From: Clostridium_AW sp963515715
GTDB taxonomy: Bacteria; Bacillota; Clostridia; Clostridiales; Clostridiaceae
Length of the DNA stretch: 64,000 nucleotides
NCBI RefSeq assembly: GCF_963515715.1
Contig: NZ_CAUPZS010000006.1
Span: forward strand, 62,001 to 126,000
Direction of reading: 5' to 3'
Part shown: positions 44,845 to 52,872 of the stretch, piece after piece
Layout of the letters: every line of letters begins with the position of its first letter
Position numbering within the stretch: position 1 is the stretch's first letter
The notes under the pieces: model-generated
What the model saw: only the letters and a program-made list of their open reading frames with translations
Told to the model about the DNA's origin: nothing
Database searches by the model: none
Made by a program: the position numbers and the translations under genes

Positions 44845-46077
44845 ATGAAAAATAATTTACTTTTAAAAGATAATATATATTGGATTGGAAAAATTGATGA
44901 TAAAAAGGTTCCCTTTCATAGGCTCATTCTAGAAAAAGGCACTACCTATAACTCTTATTTGTTAAAAACTGAAAAACCAACTATTATAGATACAGTTGAT
45001 ATAATGTATTCTAGAGAGTTTGTAGAAAATCTCAAAGAACATATTAATCTAGAAGACTTGAAGTATATAGTAATTAATCATGTGGAGCCTGATCACGCAG
45101 GAGCCTTGCCAGCTTTACTAAATAAAGCCCCAAATGCTGCTATTGTAACTAATGCAAAGGCTCAGAAATTATTAAATGGAATGTTTAAATTTTATGATAA
45201 AAATTATTTAATAGTTAAGGATGGGGATAGCTTAAATATAGGAGGAAAAACTCTAAAGTTCTTTGAAACTCCTTATCTTCATACTGAAGAAACTATGATA
45301 ACTTATGCTCTAGAAGATAAAATTTTATTTCCTTGTGATATATTTAGTTCTCATATAGCTACTTATGATTTGTTTAACGACTTATCAAAAGATGATATAG
45401 ATGAAGATTTTAAGACTTATTACAAACTTATTATGAGCCCTCATAGAAACTATGTTAAAGACATGATAGGTAAAATTAAGAACTTAGAAATACAAATAAT
45501 AGCCCCTTCTCATGGTTTTATAATTAGAAAAGATGTTGAGAAATATATTAAATTATATGACGGCATGAGTGACATTCCTACTGAAAATCTAAGTAAAAAA
45601 GCATTGATATTATATAACTCCATGACTGGAAATACTAGAAAGATTGGCGGAAATATAAGTGAAGGTTTAAGAGGTTTAAATATAGATACCACAGTGTTAA
45701 ATTTAAAATCTTTGTCCTTTGAGGAAATTAAAGAAAAGGTTATAGAATCAGATTTAATCCTTATAGGAAGTTCCACAAAATATGGAGATATGATAGGCAA
45801 TACAGAAGAAATACTTAAAGAGATAATAAAATTAGATTTATCAGAGAAATACTTAGCTGCCTTTGGTTCTTATGGCTGGAGTGGAGAGGCTATTGAAATA
45901 ATAAATGACTATTTAAAAAAGAGCAATGGTAAAGCATTAGATACATCTTATATAATAAAAGTTACTAGTGATAATTCAATAAAACTTCCTTTAAGAATTA
46001 GATTTTATAATGACAACGAAGGAAAAAATCTATCTATAAAAACTGGTAGAATACTAGGAGAATTTTTATTAAAATAA
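44845..46077 (+). CDS. fprA: Flavodiiron protein (A-type flavoprotein, O2/NO reductase)
   Basis: 410 aa. The metallo-beta-lactamase half binds the di-iron site: H79, E81, D83 and H84 in NHVEPDHAG, then H in LHTEET, D in PCDIFSSH and H in APSHGF. The flavodoxin half starts ALILYNSMTGNTRKIGGNI (FMN phosphate loop). The enzyme reduces O2 to water or NO to N2O, usually with rubredoxin as donor; no rubredoxin is fused or adjacent. Strong AGAGGTG. The upstream palindrome predicts FNR-type control shared with ric. Confidence 0.95.
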   Translation: MKNNLLLKDNIYWIGKIDDKKVPFHRLILEKGTTYNSYLLKTEKPTIIDTVDIMYSREFVENLKEHINLEDLKYIVINHVEPDHAGALPALLNKAPNAAIVTNAKAQKLLNGMFKFYDKNYLIVKDGDSLNIGGKTLKFFETPYLHTEETMITYALEDKILFPCDIFSSHIATYDLFNDLSKDDIDEDFKTYYKLIMSPHRNYVKDMIGKIKNLEIQIIAPSHGFIIRKDVEKYIKLYDGMSDIPTENLSKKALILYNSMTGNTRKIGGNISEGLRGLNIDTTVLNLKSLSFEEIKEKVIESDLILIGSSTKYGDMIGNTEEILKEIIKLDLSEKYLAAFGSYGWSGEAIEIINDYLKKSNGKALDTSYIIKVTSDNSIKLPLRIRFYNDNEGKNLSIKTGRILGEFLLK

Positions 46078-46150
46078 TTGGATATTCAAAAATATAACAA
46101 ATTGGTTTCTCAAGAATAGATTTCTACGAAGATAATTTAGTTCCACAAAC

Positions 46151-46217
46151 AAATAGATAAGCACGTAGTGAAGCCGCTCTAGAAAAAGTCGCTATTTCAC
46201 AGCATGCTTATCTATTT
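46151..46217. repeat. 67-bp stem-loop with 13-bp perfect outer arms
   Basis: AAATAGATAAGCA and TGCTTATCTATTT flank an inner region with further partial complementarity (GTGAA/TTCAC). It lies 74 nt past fprA and could be the fprA terminator, an RNA element or a small repeat. The rest of the gap to 46355 contains MITE copy D and AT-rich DNA. Confidence 0.55.
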
Positions 46218-46265
46218 TGTATTTTGCAAATATGTCTTCAGAATTAGATTGTGACAAATTATCTT

Positions 46266-46345
46266 TTCAAATTTTATAATTTAGAAATTCCTAAAGAAAT
46301 TTCATCCATAACCCTTTAATCTTCACTCTTAATTTTCAACTCCAT
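46266..46345 (+). repeat. MITE-like dispersed repeat, copy D (inverted, left half)
   Basis: Its reverse complement reads GAAAATTAAGAGTGAAGA, then GGATGAAATTTC and GGAATTTCTAAATTATAAAATT, aligning with the left half of copy C and the left part of copy B. Confidence 0.6.
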
Positions 46346-46355
46346 AGGTGTACAC

Positions 46356-47081
46356 TTAAATTAAGTTCTTCAGATACTCTATATCTTTTATGATAATTTT
46401 CTTATTGCCTACTACATTTATTACTCCCGCTTCTTCCATGGCTGAGAGAGTTCTGCTCACCGTCTCTCTAGTTATACCAGCGAAGTTACCCATATCCTCT
46501 CTATTAATAGGCAAATCTATAATTATATCTTCATCATGCTTTGTTCCGAAATTCTCTATAAGATTTAGTAACAGATTTCCTACTCTAGTTTCGATATCCT
46601 TTGTACTAAGCATTTGAACTAAATTTTCTAGGTTTACCACTCTATCGTGAACCTTTTCTAGTATTTTAAGAGTTATACTAGGATTGTTTATTAAAATATT
46701 ATCAAAATCTCCCTTGCTTAAAGTACAAATCGAAGTATATTCTAGAGCCTCACCGTTAAATTCAAATTTTCCTCTCTTCAAAAGATTCAATTCTCCTATG
46801 GAATCTCCCTCTGAAAGCAGGTAAAGTATTTGTTCCTTACCTTCCTTCGTATATTTAAATACCTTTATCTTTCCTTTATTTACGATATAAAGCCTATCCC
46901 ATAAGTCATCTTCAAAAAAGATGCTTTCTCCCTTTTTATATCTTCTGGTAACAATTAATTTTGATATTTCTTTAAACTGCTCTTCTCCGAGAGTTGAAAA
47001 TATAAATACTTTCGATGCACAGTACTTTTCGTGGCAACCACAACTACAAGTTGAGCATATTGGTTTGTTGTTTTCTTTCAT
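46356..47081 (-). CDS. Crp/Fnr family regulator with Cys-rich N-terminus (FNR-type)
   Basis: 241 aa. The N-terminus has five cysteines (C9, C12, C14, C16, C21), and C119 lies in YTSICTLS at the place of the fourth FNR cluster ligand, so an O2/NO-sensitive Fe-S cluster is plausible. A cNMP-binding fold (about 30-130) is followed by an HTH with ITRETVSR: E206, S209 and R210 match the E-x-x-S-R pattern with which FNR reads TTGAT. It is the best candidate to bind the ric-fprA palindrome 1.6 kb away. Confidence 0.88.
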   Translation of the reverse strand: MKENNKPICSTCSCGCHEKYCASKVFIFSTLGEEQFKEISKLIVTRRYKKGESIFFEDDLWDRLYIVNKGKIKVFKYTKEGKEQILYLLSEGDSIGELNLLKRGKFEFNGEALEYTSICTLSKGDFDNILINNPSITLKILEKVHDRVVNLENLVQMLSTKDIETRVGNLLLNLIENFGTKHDEDIIIDLPINREDMGNFAGITRETVSRTLSAMEEAGVINVVGNKKIIIKDIEYLKNLI

Positions 47082-47091
47082 AGGTTATAAA

Positions 47092-48534
47092 TCACCTTCC
47101 TCTAATTAAAGATGCCTCTTCTCCTATTATTTTTATCCCTTCTTCTATTTCTTCTGGGGAGTTTCTTGAGAAACCGATTCTTAAGGTGCTCTCTCCTCCA
47201 CCATCTGTATAAAATATATCCCCTGGAGTAAATATTACTCCTCTTTTTAAGCACCTATCTAAAAGCACTCTTGCATCTACATCCTTTAGCTTAACAAATA
47301 TATGCAGTCCTCCATTTCCAAGTACATATTCATTTGGAATATAGGTTTCTGAAAGGCTTTTAGCTAATTCATATTTCTCTTTATAAATATTCCTAGCCTT
47401 TTTTACGTACTTTTCAAAAGAGCCACTATTCATATATTCATACAATATAGCCTGATCTAGAAAGGAAGTGTGTATATTTTTACTTCTTTTTACACTTTCA
47501 AAAATATCTATCAATTCCTTATCTGCAAATATCCACCCTATTCTCATGCCTGGAAATAGTATTTTTGATAGACTTCCAATATAAATAACTGAGTTCTCCT
47601 CACCACTTATGGCAGCCAGTGGAGCTATATGAGTACCTAGATATTGTAATTCCTCATTAAATCCATCTTCAACTATTGGAATCTTATGCTCTTTTAATTT
47701 ATTGTAGAGCCTTTCTCTTCCTTCAAAAGGCATAACCATACCCGTAGGATTATGATAGGAAGGTATTATATAGGCTAATTTTATATCATTATTTAATTTT
47801 TCATCCAAATTATCTAAATCTATACCATTTTCATTTATATCTAAACCTATAATATCTAATCCATACAATCTCATCAATTTAATTGCAGTATTATGGGTTG
47901 GATTTTCACACAATATCTTGTCACCTTCACTGGTTAAAGAAGATAATACTATATCAAATCCTTCTGTGAATCCATTGGTAATTAGTATTTCTTTATCCTT
48001 TGTGTTAACTCCCTTTTCTTCCATATAATTCATTAAATACTCAATAAGATATTGATATCCTCTTGCATAACCGTAATTTAATATTTTTTCTCCTTCAAGA
48101 GCGACTCTATTTAAAAAAGCCCTTTTTAGTTCTTCAACATCAAATAAACTTTCATCAGGAGCTATACTTCTAAATGAAATCATTCCTCTTTTATATAATT
48201 GCTCATGCTTCATTATATCTAATTCTTCGGCTTTTTTTCCAAACTCATTTATCTTTTCATTCCAATTTATATGCCACTCTTTATTCTTATTAATATCAAC
48301 CTTAGATACAAAGGTTCCCTTCCCCTTTTCAGTATAAACAAGAAAACTATCTTCAAGCATTTCGTAGACTTTTATTATGGTATTTCTGCTCACTTTCATA
48401 ATTGTAGCCATTTCTCTTGTGGAAGGAAGCTTGCTACCACCTGGTAACATTCCATTTTCAATCATTTCCTTTATATAGCTATATATTTGACCATAGGCTG
48501 TTTCTCCTTGCTCTAATTTTATATTATGAAACAT
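47092..48534 (-). CDS. MocR-type GntR regulator with aminotransferase-like domain
   Basis: 480 aa. N-terminal GntR winged helix (QIYSYIKEMIENGMLPGGSKLPSTREMATIMKVSRNTIIKVYEML) is joined to a fold-type-I aminotransferase domain with ITNGFTEGFDIVL, IPSYHNPTGMVMP and the PLP Lys in YIGSLSKILFPGMRIGWIF. Such proteins use PLP or aminoacyl-PLP as effector (PdxR, GabR). No pyridoxine or GABA gene is adjacent; ddl lies 19 nt upstream in the same direction, making a D-alanine-related regulon a weak possibility. It ends 10 nt before the FNR-type gene. Confidence 0.9.
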   Translation of the reverse strand: MFHNIKLEQGETAYGQIYSYIKEMIENGMLPGGSKLPSTREMATIMKVSRNTIIKVYEMLEDSFLVYTEKGKGTFVSKVDINKNKEWHINWNEKINEFGKKAEELDIMKHEQLYKRGMISFRSIAPDESLFDVEELKRAFLNRVALEGEKILNYGYARGYQYLIEYLMNYMEEKGVNTKDKEILITNGFTEGFDIVLSSLTSEGDKILCENPTHNTAIKLMRLYGLDIIGLDINENGIDLDNLDEKLNNDIKLAYIIPSYHNPTGMVMPFEGRERLYNKLKEHKIPIVEDGFNEELQYLGTHIAPLAAISGEENSVIYIGSLSKILFPGMRIGWIFADKELIDIFESVKRSKNIHTSFLDQAILYEYMNSGSFEKYVKKARNIYKEKYELAKSLSETYIPNEYVLGNGGLHIFVKLKDVDARVLLDRCLKRGVIFTPGDIFYTDGGGESTLRIGFSRNSPEEIEEGIKIIGEEASLIRGR

Positions 48535-48553
48535 ATACTCACCTCAAAGCTAA

Positions 48554-49450
48554 TCACTTTTTCAAAGATGATTCTATTATCCTATCTAATAATTCACTAA
48601 AACTTAATCCAAAAGCTTTAGCACTTTTTGGAAAAAGACTATTTTTAGTCATACCCGGTAAAGTGTTTATTTCTAATACGTACACATCATCTTCTCTTAT
48701 AATCATATCAATTCTAGCATAAACACTCAACTTAAAACTGTTCCAACATATCTTACAAGCTTTCTCCACTTTGCTATATAGCTCTTTTGAAAGCTCAATT
48801 GGTTTTTCTTCAGCACCGCCATCATCATACTTTGAAGAGTAATCAAAGAACTCCTTCTCATGTTTAATAGATAGTATAGGTAGTAATTCACCATCTAACA
48901 TACAGCAAGTTATCTCTTCCCCATTTATATATTCTTCTACCATTACTTCTTCATCATACTTTAATGCTTCTTTCACAGCATCCATTAATTCTTCTCTATT
49001 ATAAACTAAAGCAATTCCTATACTAGATCCTCCGCTATTAGGTTTAACAATCAGTGGGAAACCCATTTTATCTACTTCTTGAAAATCTATTTCCTCAACT
49101 TTTTTTATCATAACCCACTTAGGAGTCTTTATTCTATCTGCTATAAATACTTTTTTACAAGTATTTTTATCCATACAAAGAGCACTTGATAATACTCCTG
49201 ACCCAGAGTAAGGCACATCCATGCTCTCTAAAATAGCCTGAACTTTACCATCTTCTCCAAAGCTACCGTGGAGAGCTATAAAAGCAAACTCTAAACACTT
49301 AACTCCATCAATCAATTCATATTTAGTATTTATAGGAATAGGCAAAACCTCATATTTATCCTTATCTAAACTATCAATAATATGCTTTCCTGTTAGGTAT
49401 GATATTTCTGTTTCTGAGGAAATTCCTCCCATAACTACACCGATTTGCAT
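48554..49450 (-). CDS. ddl: D-alanine--D-alanine ligase
   Basis: 298 aa ATP-grasp enzyme making D-Ala-D-Ala for peptidoglycan. Signatures are GVVMGGISSETEISYLTGK, FIALHGSFGEDGKVQAILES, PYSGSGVLSSALCMDK and the metal-binding end DVYVLEINTLPGMTKNSLFPKSA. It is the short (about 300-aa) Ddl type. AGGAGG precedes the ATG; the MocR regulator follows directly. Confidence 0.95.
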   Translation of the reverse strand: MQIGVVMGGISSETEISYLTGKHIIDSLDKDKYEVLPIPINTKYELIDGVKCLEFAFIALHGSFGEDGKVQAILESMDVPYSGSGVLSSALCMDKNTCKKVFIADRIKTPKWVMIKKVEEIDFQEVDKMGFPLIVKPNSGGSSIGIALVYNREELMDAVKEALKYDEEVMVEEYINGEEITCCMLDGELLPILSIKHEKEFFDYSSKYDDGGAEEKPIELSKELYSKVEKACKICWNSFKLSVYARIDMIIREDDVYVLEINTLPGMTKNSLFPKSAKAFGLSFSELLDRIIESSLKK

Positions 49451-49563
49451 ATAAAAAACCTCCTAACATACTATATCAATTATATTCTATTCATTTAACT
49501 CTAAAAATGAAAGAACCACCTCCTCTCTAATTTGAAAGTGCAGTGGCTCAACATAAGCTTTTG

Positions 49564-49592
49564 TTGATTTTTTTAAAATGGGGCAATATAAT
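49564..49592 (+). promoter_or_regulatory. Sigma-A promoter of the fetAB-like operon
   Basis: TTGATT (49564-49569) and TATAAT (49587-49592) with a 17-bp spacer, 30 bp ahead of the first gene. Confidence 0.8.
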
Positions 49593-49621
49593 TTATTAAG
49601 AGATTTAGTGGAGGTTATAAT

Positions 49622-50272
49622 ATGTTAAGTTTTTCAAAGGTTTCTTATAAAAGCGATGATAAAGCTATACTTAAAAATATAGATATACATATAGAAAAAG
49701 GAGATTATATTTCCATAGTAGGCCACTCTGGTAGCGGAAAAAGCACATTCTTAAAATTATGCAATAATTTGATAAGCCCTAGTGGTGGAAATATATCATA
49801 TAAAGGAAAAGACATATTAAGTTATAATCCAATTGAGCTTAGAAAAGAGATTAACTATTGTTTTCAGACTCCTTATTTATTTGGAAATAAAGTAATAGAT
49901 AATTTATCCTTTCCTTATGAGATAAGAAATAAAGGCCTAGATATAAAAAGAATAGAGTGCTTATGTGATTCATTCAATTTACATAAAAAAATATTAGACG
50001 AAAAGATAACAAATCTTTCTGGTGGTGAAAAGCAGAGGGTGGCTCTAATGAGAAGCTTAATTTTCCCATCAAATATACTACTTCTTGACGAAATAACTTC
50101 AGCTTTAGATAGTGAAAACACCCTTATAATTGAAAATATCATCTGTAAATTAAACGAAGAAGGTATTACTATTCTATGGATAACTCATAACAAAGAACAA
50201 AGTATTAAATATGCAAATAAGCTCTTAACAATAGAAGATGGAAGCATAAAGTCCTTGGAGGTGTTAAAATGA
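49622..50272 (+). CDS. fetA: ABC transporter ATPase, FetA/YbbL-like
   Basis: 216 aa. Walker A GHSGSGKST, Q-loop NYCFQTPYLFG, signature LSGGEKQRVALMRSLI, Walker B ILLLDEITSALD, H-loop WITHNKEQ. Together with the UPF0014 membrane protein encoded by the overlapping next gene (ATGA overlap) it forms the FetAB type exporter, implicated in iron export and oxidative-stress resistance in E. coli. GGAGG precedes the start. Confidence 0.88.
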   Translation: MLSFSKVSYKSDDKAILKNIDIHIEKGDYISIVGHSGSGKSTFLKLCNNLISPSGGNISYKGKDILSYNPIELRKEINYCFQTPYLFGNKVIDNLSFPYEIRNKGLDIKRIECLCDSFNLHKKILDEKITNLSGGEKQRVALMRSLIFPSNILLLDEITSALDSENTLIIENIICKLNEEGITILWITHNKEQSIKYANKLLTIEDGSIKSLEVLK

Positions 50273-51030
50273 ATACTACCGTTGCTATGAATACCTATTC
50301 TTTATTATTTAGCTCCTGTTTAATAATTATATCTTTATTTTTTTCCTATAAAGAAAAATTAGATTTAGAAAAAGAAACTTTGGTTGGTGTAATAAGAGCA
50401 ATTATCCAGCTTGCCTTGATTGGATACCTGTTAGATTTAATATTTAGCTTTAAAAGCCCTATTTATACCTCATTATTACTTCTATTCATGATAGTAAATG
50501 CTTCTTATAATGCAGGTAAAAGAGGAAATGGAATAAAGTCCAAATATATAATCTCCTTTGTTTCTATAGCATCAGGTACTTCTATAACTTTAATAATACT
50601 AGTGCTAGCTGGAAGTATAAAATACGAACCTAACCAAGTAATTCCAGTAGGTGGCATGATAATTAGTAACGCAATGATAGCTATAGGACTTTGTTACAAG
50701 CAACTTTTATCCAACTTTAAAAGTAAAAGAGATGAGATAGAGATAAAACTATCCTTAGGAGCTGACATAAAAACATCTTCTGTAGAAATTATAAGAGATT
50801 CTATAAAAACAGGAATGCTTCCTATGATAGATTCAATGAAAACTTTAGGTATAGTTTCCTTGCCTGGAATGATGACAGGGTTGATATTGGCAGGTACTTC
50901 CCCAGCACAGGCTATAAAGTATCAATTAATGGTTACATTTATGATACTATCTACCACTTCTATCTCCTCCTACTTAGCATGTTATTTAGGATATAAAGGG
51001 TTTTTTAATGAACGAAAACAGCTTCTTTAG
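50269..51030 (+). CDS. fetB: FetB/YbbM (UPF0014) family permease
   Basis: 253 aa with about seven membrane segments. Family segments are EKETLVGVIRAIIQLALIGYLLDLIF, VNASYNAGKRG, VIPVGGMIISNAMIAIGLCYKQL and KTLGIVSLPGMMTGLILAGTSPAQAIKYQ. It is the membrane partner of the preceding ATPase, whose stop codon it overlaps. Iron export is inferred from characterised homologues. Confidence 0.9.
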   Translation: MNTTVAMNTYSLLFSSCLIIISLFFSYKEKLDLEKETLVGVIRAIIQLALIGYLLDLIFSFKSPIYTSLLLLFMIVNASYNAGKRGNGIKSKYIISFVSIASGTSITLIILVLAGSIKYEPNQVIPVGGMIISNAMIAIGLCYKQLLSNFKSKRDEIEIKLSLGADIKTSSVEIIRDSIKTGMLPMIDSMKTLGIVSLPGMMTGLILAGTSPAQAIKYQLMVTFMILSTTSISSYLACYLGYKGFFNERKQLL

Positions 51031-51062
51031 TTGAAATTTTTAAATATAAATATAATAAAAAG

Positions 51063-51092
51063 TAAGTATATAGTGATATTACTATATACTTA
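51063..51092. terminator. Bidirectional terminator between fetB and the sigma-54 activator gene
   Basis: A 12-bp perfect stem (TAAGTATATAGT / ACTATATACTTA) with a 6-nt loop lies between convergent genes, with T-rich flanks. Confidence 0.7.
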
Positions 51093-51120
51093 TAATTTTA
51101 CTTTTCAAGGTGTACAGTTT

Positions 51121-52560
51121 CTATCTTTCAAGCTGTATATTTTTTAATTTTCTATATAAAGACATTCTTGATATTCCTAGTTTCTTTGCAGCTTCTGTCT
51201 TATTAAAATTGCAAGATTTCAGAGTTTCAATTATCAACTTTTCTTCTGTCTTATAAACAGCATCTGTTAATGAATTATTATCTATAGATATTTTAATGTT
51301 TTCAGGTACTTCTTCAGAATTGCTTTCTTGAAAATCTAAGTCATCCATTATATATTGTGGTATATTTTTTATTTCTACAATATCATCTAAAGCATTCACA
51401 ACACTACTTGTAACTACATTTTTTAATTCTCTTATATTGCCTGGCCATTTATGCAATAAAAATACTTCTATAACATTCTTATTAAATTTTTTACATATAT
51501 TAAAATCTTGATATAATTCTGTATTAAAGTGTTCAATTAATAGTTTTATGTCCTCTTTTCTTTCTCTAAGTGGTGGAATATTAAGATTTAATACATTTAA
51601 TCTATAAAATAAATCCGAACGAAATTTCCCGTCCTTTACCATCTCCATTATATTACAATTAGTGGCAGCAATAACTCTTACATCCACATTAATTATTTTA
51701 TTACTTCCTATCTTTTGTATTTCATTTTCTTGTAGCACCCTTAAGAGCTTTGCTTGCATATCCAATGGGAGATCGCCTATTTCATCTAAAAAAATAGTTC
51801 CCCCATTAGCTATTTCAAATTTACCCACCCTACCAGATTTATTAGCTCCAGTAAAAGAACCTTCCTCATACCCGAAAAGTTCTGATTCAATTAGGGTTTT
51901 AGGAATTGATGCACAATTAATACTGACAAAAGGCCCTTCCTTTCTATTGCTATGATTATGTATTGAGTGAGCAAACAATTCCTTTCCCGTTCCGCTTTCT
52001 CCAGTGATAAGAACGGTAAAATCCGTTTTAGCATATTTTTCTGCTCTTAACTTACAGCTATTCCCCTCTGAAGATTGAGTAAATATATCTTCAAAGGTAT
52101 ATTTAGCTTTATAAACGTCTACTGCTCTACTCTTTTTATGAGGGTTAAGTTTATTTATTAAATTGCTTTCCATAGCTAAATCATAGAGGTAGTTTAAATC
52201 ATCTATCAATATAATACCTATTCCACCAATAATCTTTTGCCCATAGAATATTGGTAATCTATGAACTATAACTTCACGGCCATCTTTAAATCTATGTTTT
52301 TGCCCTATCTCTGCCCTACCAGTTTTAACTACTATAGGAAGTCTAACAAAAGGATCTATTTCCGTTATATGCTTCCCTATTACATCTTCAAGTTCAAGTC
52401 CTAAGTAGTTAAGAAAAGCTTTATTCATAAATATTTCATTACAATCTGAATCAACAAAGTTTATTGGTATAGGCATTTGATTAAAAATTAAAGAAATGGT
52501 GGAAACGAAAAGATTTTTAAATTCTTCTTCCGTAAGCTTTGTATCTATTATTTCACTCAT
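51121..52560 (-). CDS. Sigma-54-dependent transcriptional activator (PAS-AAA+-Fis)
   Basis: 479 aa. N-terminal PAS domain (about 20-125: MPIPINFVDSDCNEIFMNKAFLNYLGLELEDVIGKHI). The AAA+ domain has Walker A GESGTGKE, the sigma-54-contacting GSFTGA loop and Walker B GGTIFLDEIGDL. The C-terminal Fis-type HTH is FNKTEAAKKLGISRMSLYRKLK. It lacks a receiver domain, so the PAS part senses the signal directly. It diverges from an acyl-CoA ligase gene with a -24/-12 promoter and is its most likely activator. Confidence 0.93.
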   Translation of the reverse strand: MSEIIDTKLTEEEFKNLFVSTISLIFNQMPIPINFVDSDCNEIFMNKAFLNYLGLELEDVIGKHITEIDPFVRLPIVVKTGRAEIGQKHRFKDGREVIVHRLPIFYGQKIIGGIGIILIDDLNYLYDLAMESNLINKLNPHKKSRAVDVYKAKYTFEDIFTQSSEGNSCKLRAEKYAKTDFTVLITGESGTGKELFAHSIHNHSNRKEGPFVSINCASIPKTLIESELFGYEEGSFTGANKSGRVGKFEIANGGTIFLDEIGDLPLDMQAKLLRVLQENEIQKIGSNKIINVDVRVIAATNCNIMEMVKDGKFRSDLFYRLNVLNLNIPPLRERKEDIKLLIEHFNTELYQDFNICKKFNKNVIEVFLLHKWPGNIRELKNVVTSSVVNALDDIVEIKNIPQYIMDDLDFQESNSEEVPENIKISIDNNSLTDAVYKTEEKLIIETLKSCNFNKTEAAKKLGISRMSLYRKLKNIQLER

Positions 52561-52629
52561 ATAATCACCCCACTTATTACTTCAGTATATTCTCTTTTAT
52601 TGTATAATTTTCCTTTAAAATGATGTGAA

Positions 52630-52704
52630 TGTAACAGATTTTTTACAATCTATGCTAACCAATGATACATATGTAAACTTCAAATACCGTATCAATATGT
52701 TACG
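52630..52704. promoter_or_regulatory. Candidate enhancer sites for the sigma-54 activator
   Basis: Inverted repeats CGTATCA-ATA-TGTTACG (52688-52704) and TGTAACA...TTTTACA (52630-52647), plus TGATACA at 52663-52669, lie 100-170 bp upstream of the -24/-12 promoter, the usual enhancer distance. Related half-sites (TGTAACA, TGATACA) recur upstream of the second sigma-54 promoter at 63.1 kb. The rest of the 311-bp gap is AT-rich without coding signs. Confidence 0.5.
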
Positions 52705-52776
52705 AATTCAAAATATTTAGATATTAAATAAGTGTTATGCACTGTGGTTTAAGACTATATTAAAGTTTTTACACAT

Positions 52777-52792
52777 TGGCATATATTTTGCT
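52777..52792 (+). promoter_or_regulatory. Sigma-54 (-24/-12) promoter of the ligase-KAS III operon
   Basis: TGGCAT-ATATT-TTGCT fits the TGGCAC-N5-TTGCW consensus with one mismatch; the GG at 52778-52779 and GC at 52790-52791 have exactly 10 bp between them. Predicted start near 52803, 70 nt before the first gene. Confidence 0.83.
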
Positions 52793-52872
52793 TTTATATA
52801 TTGTGAAAATGAAATATGTAATAAAATTTAAACTTTATTAAATTAACTATATTAATATTAGGAGGTTGCATT

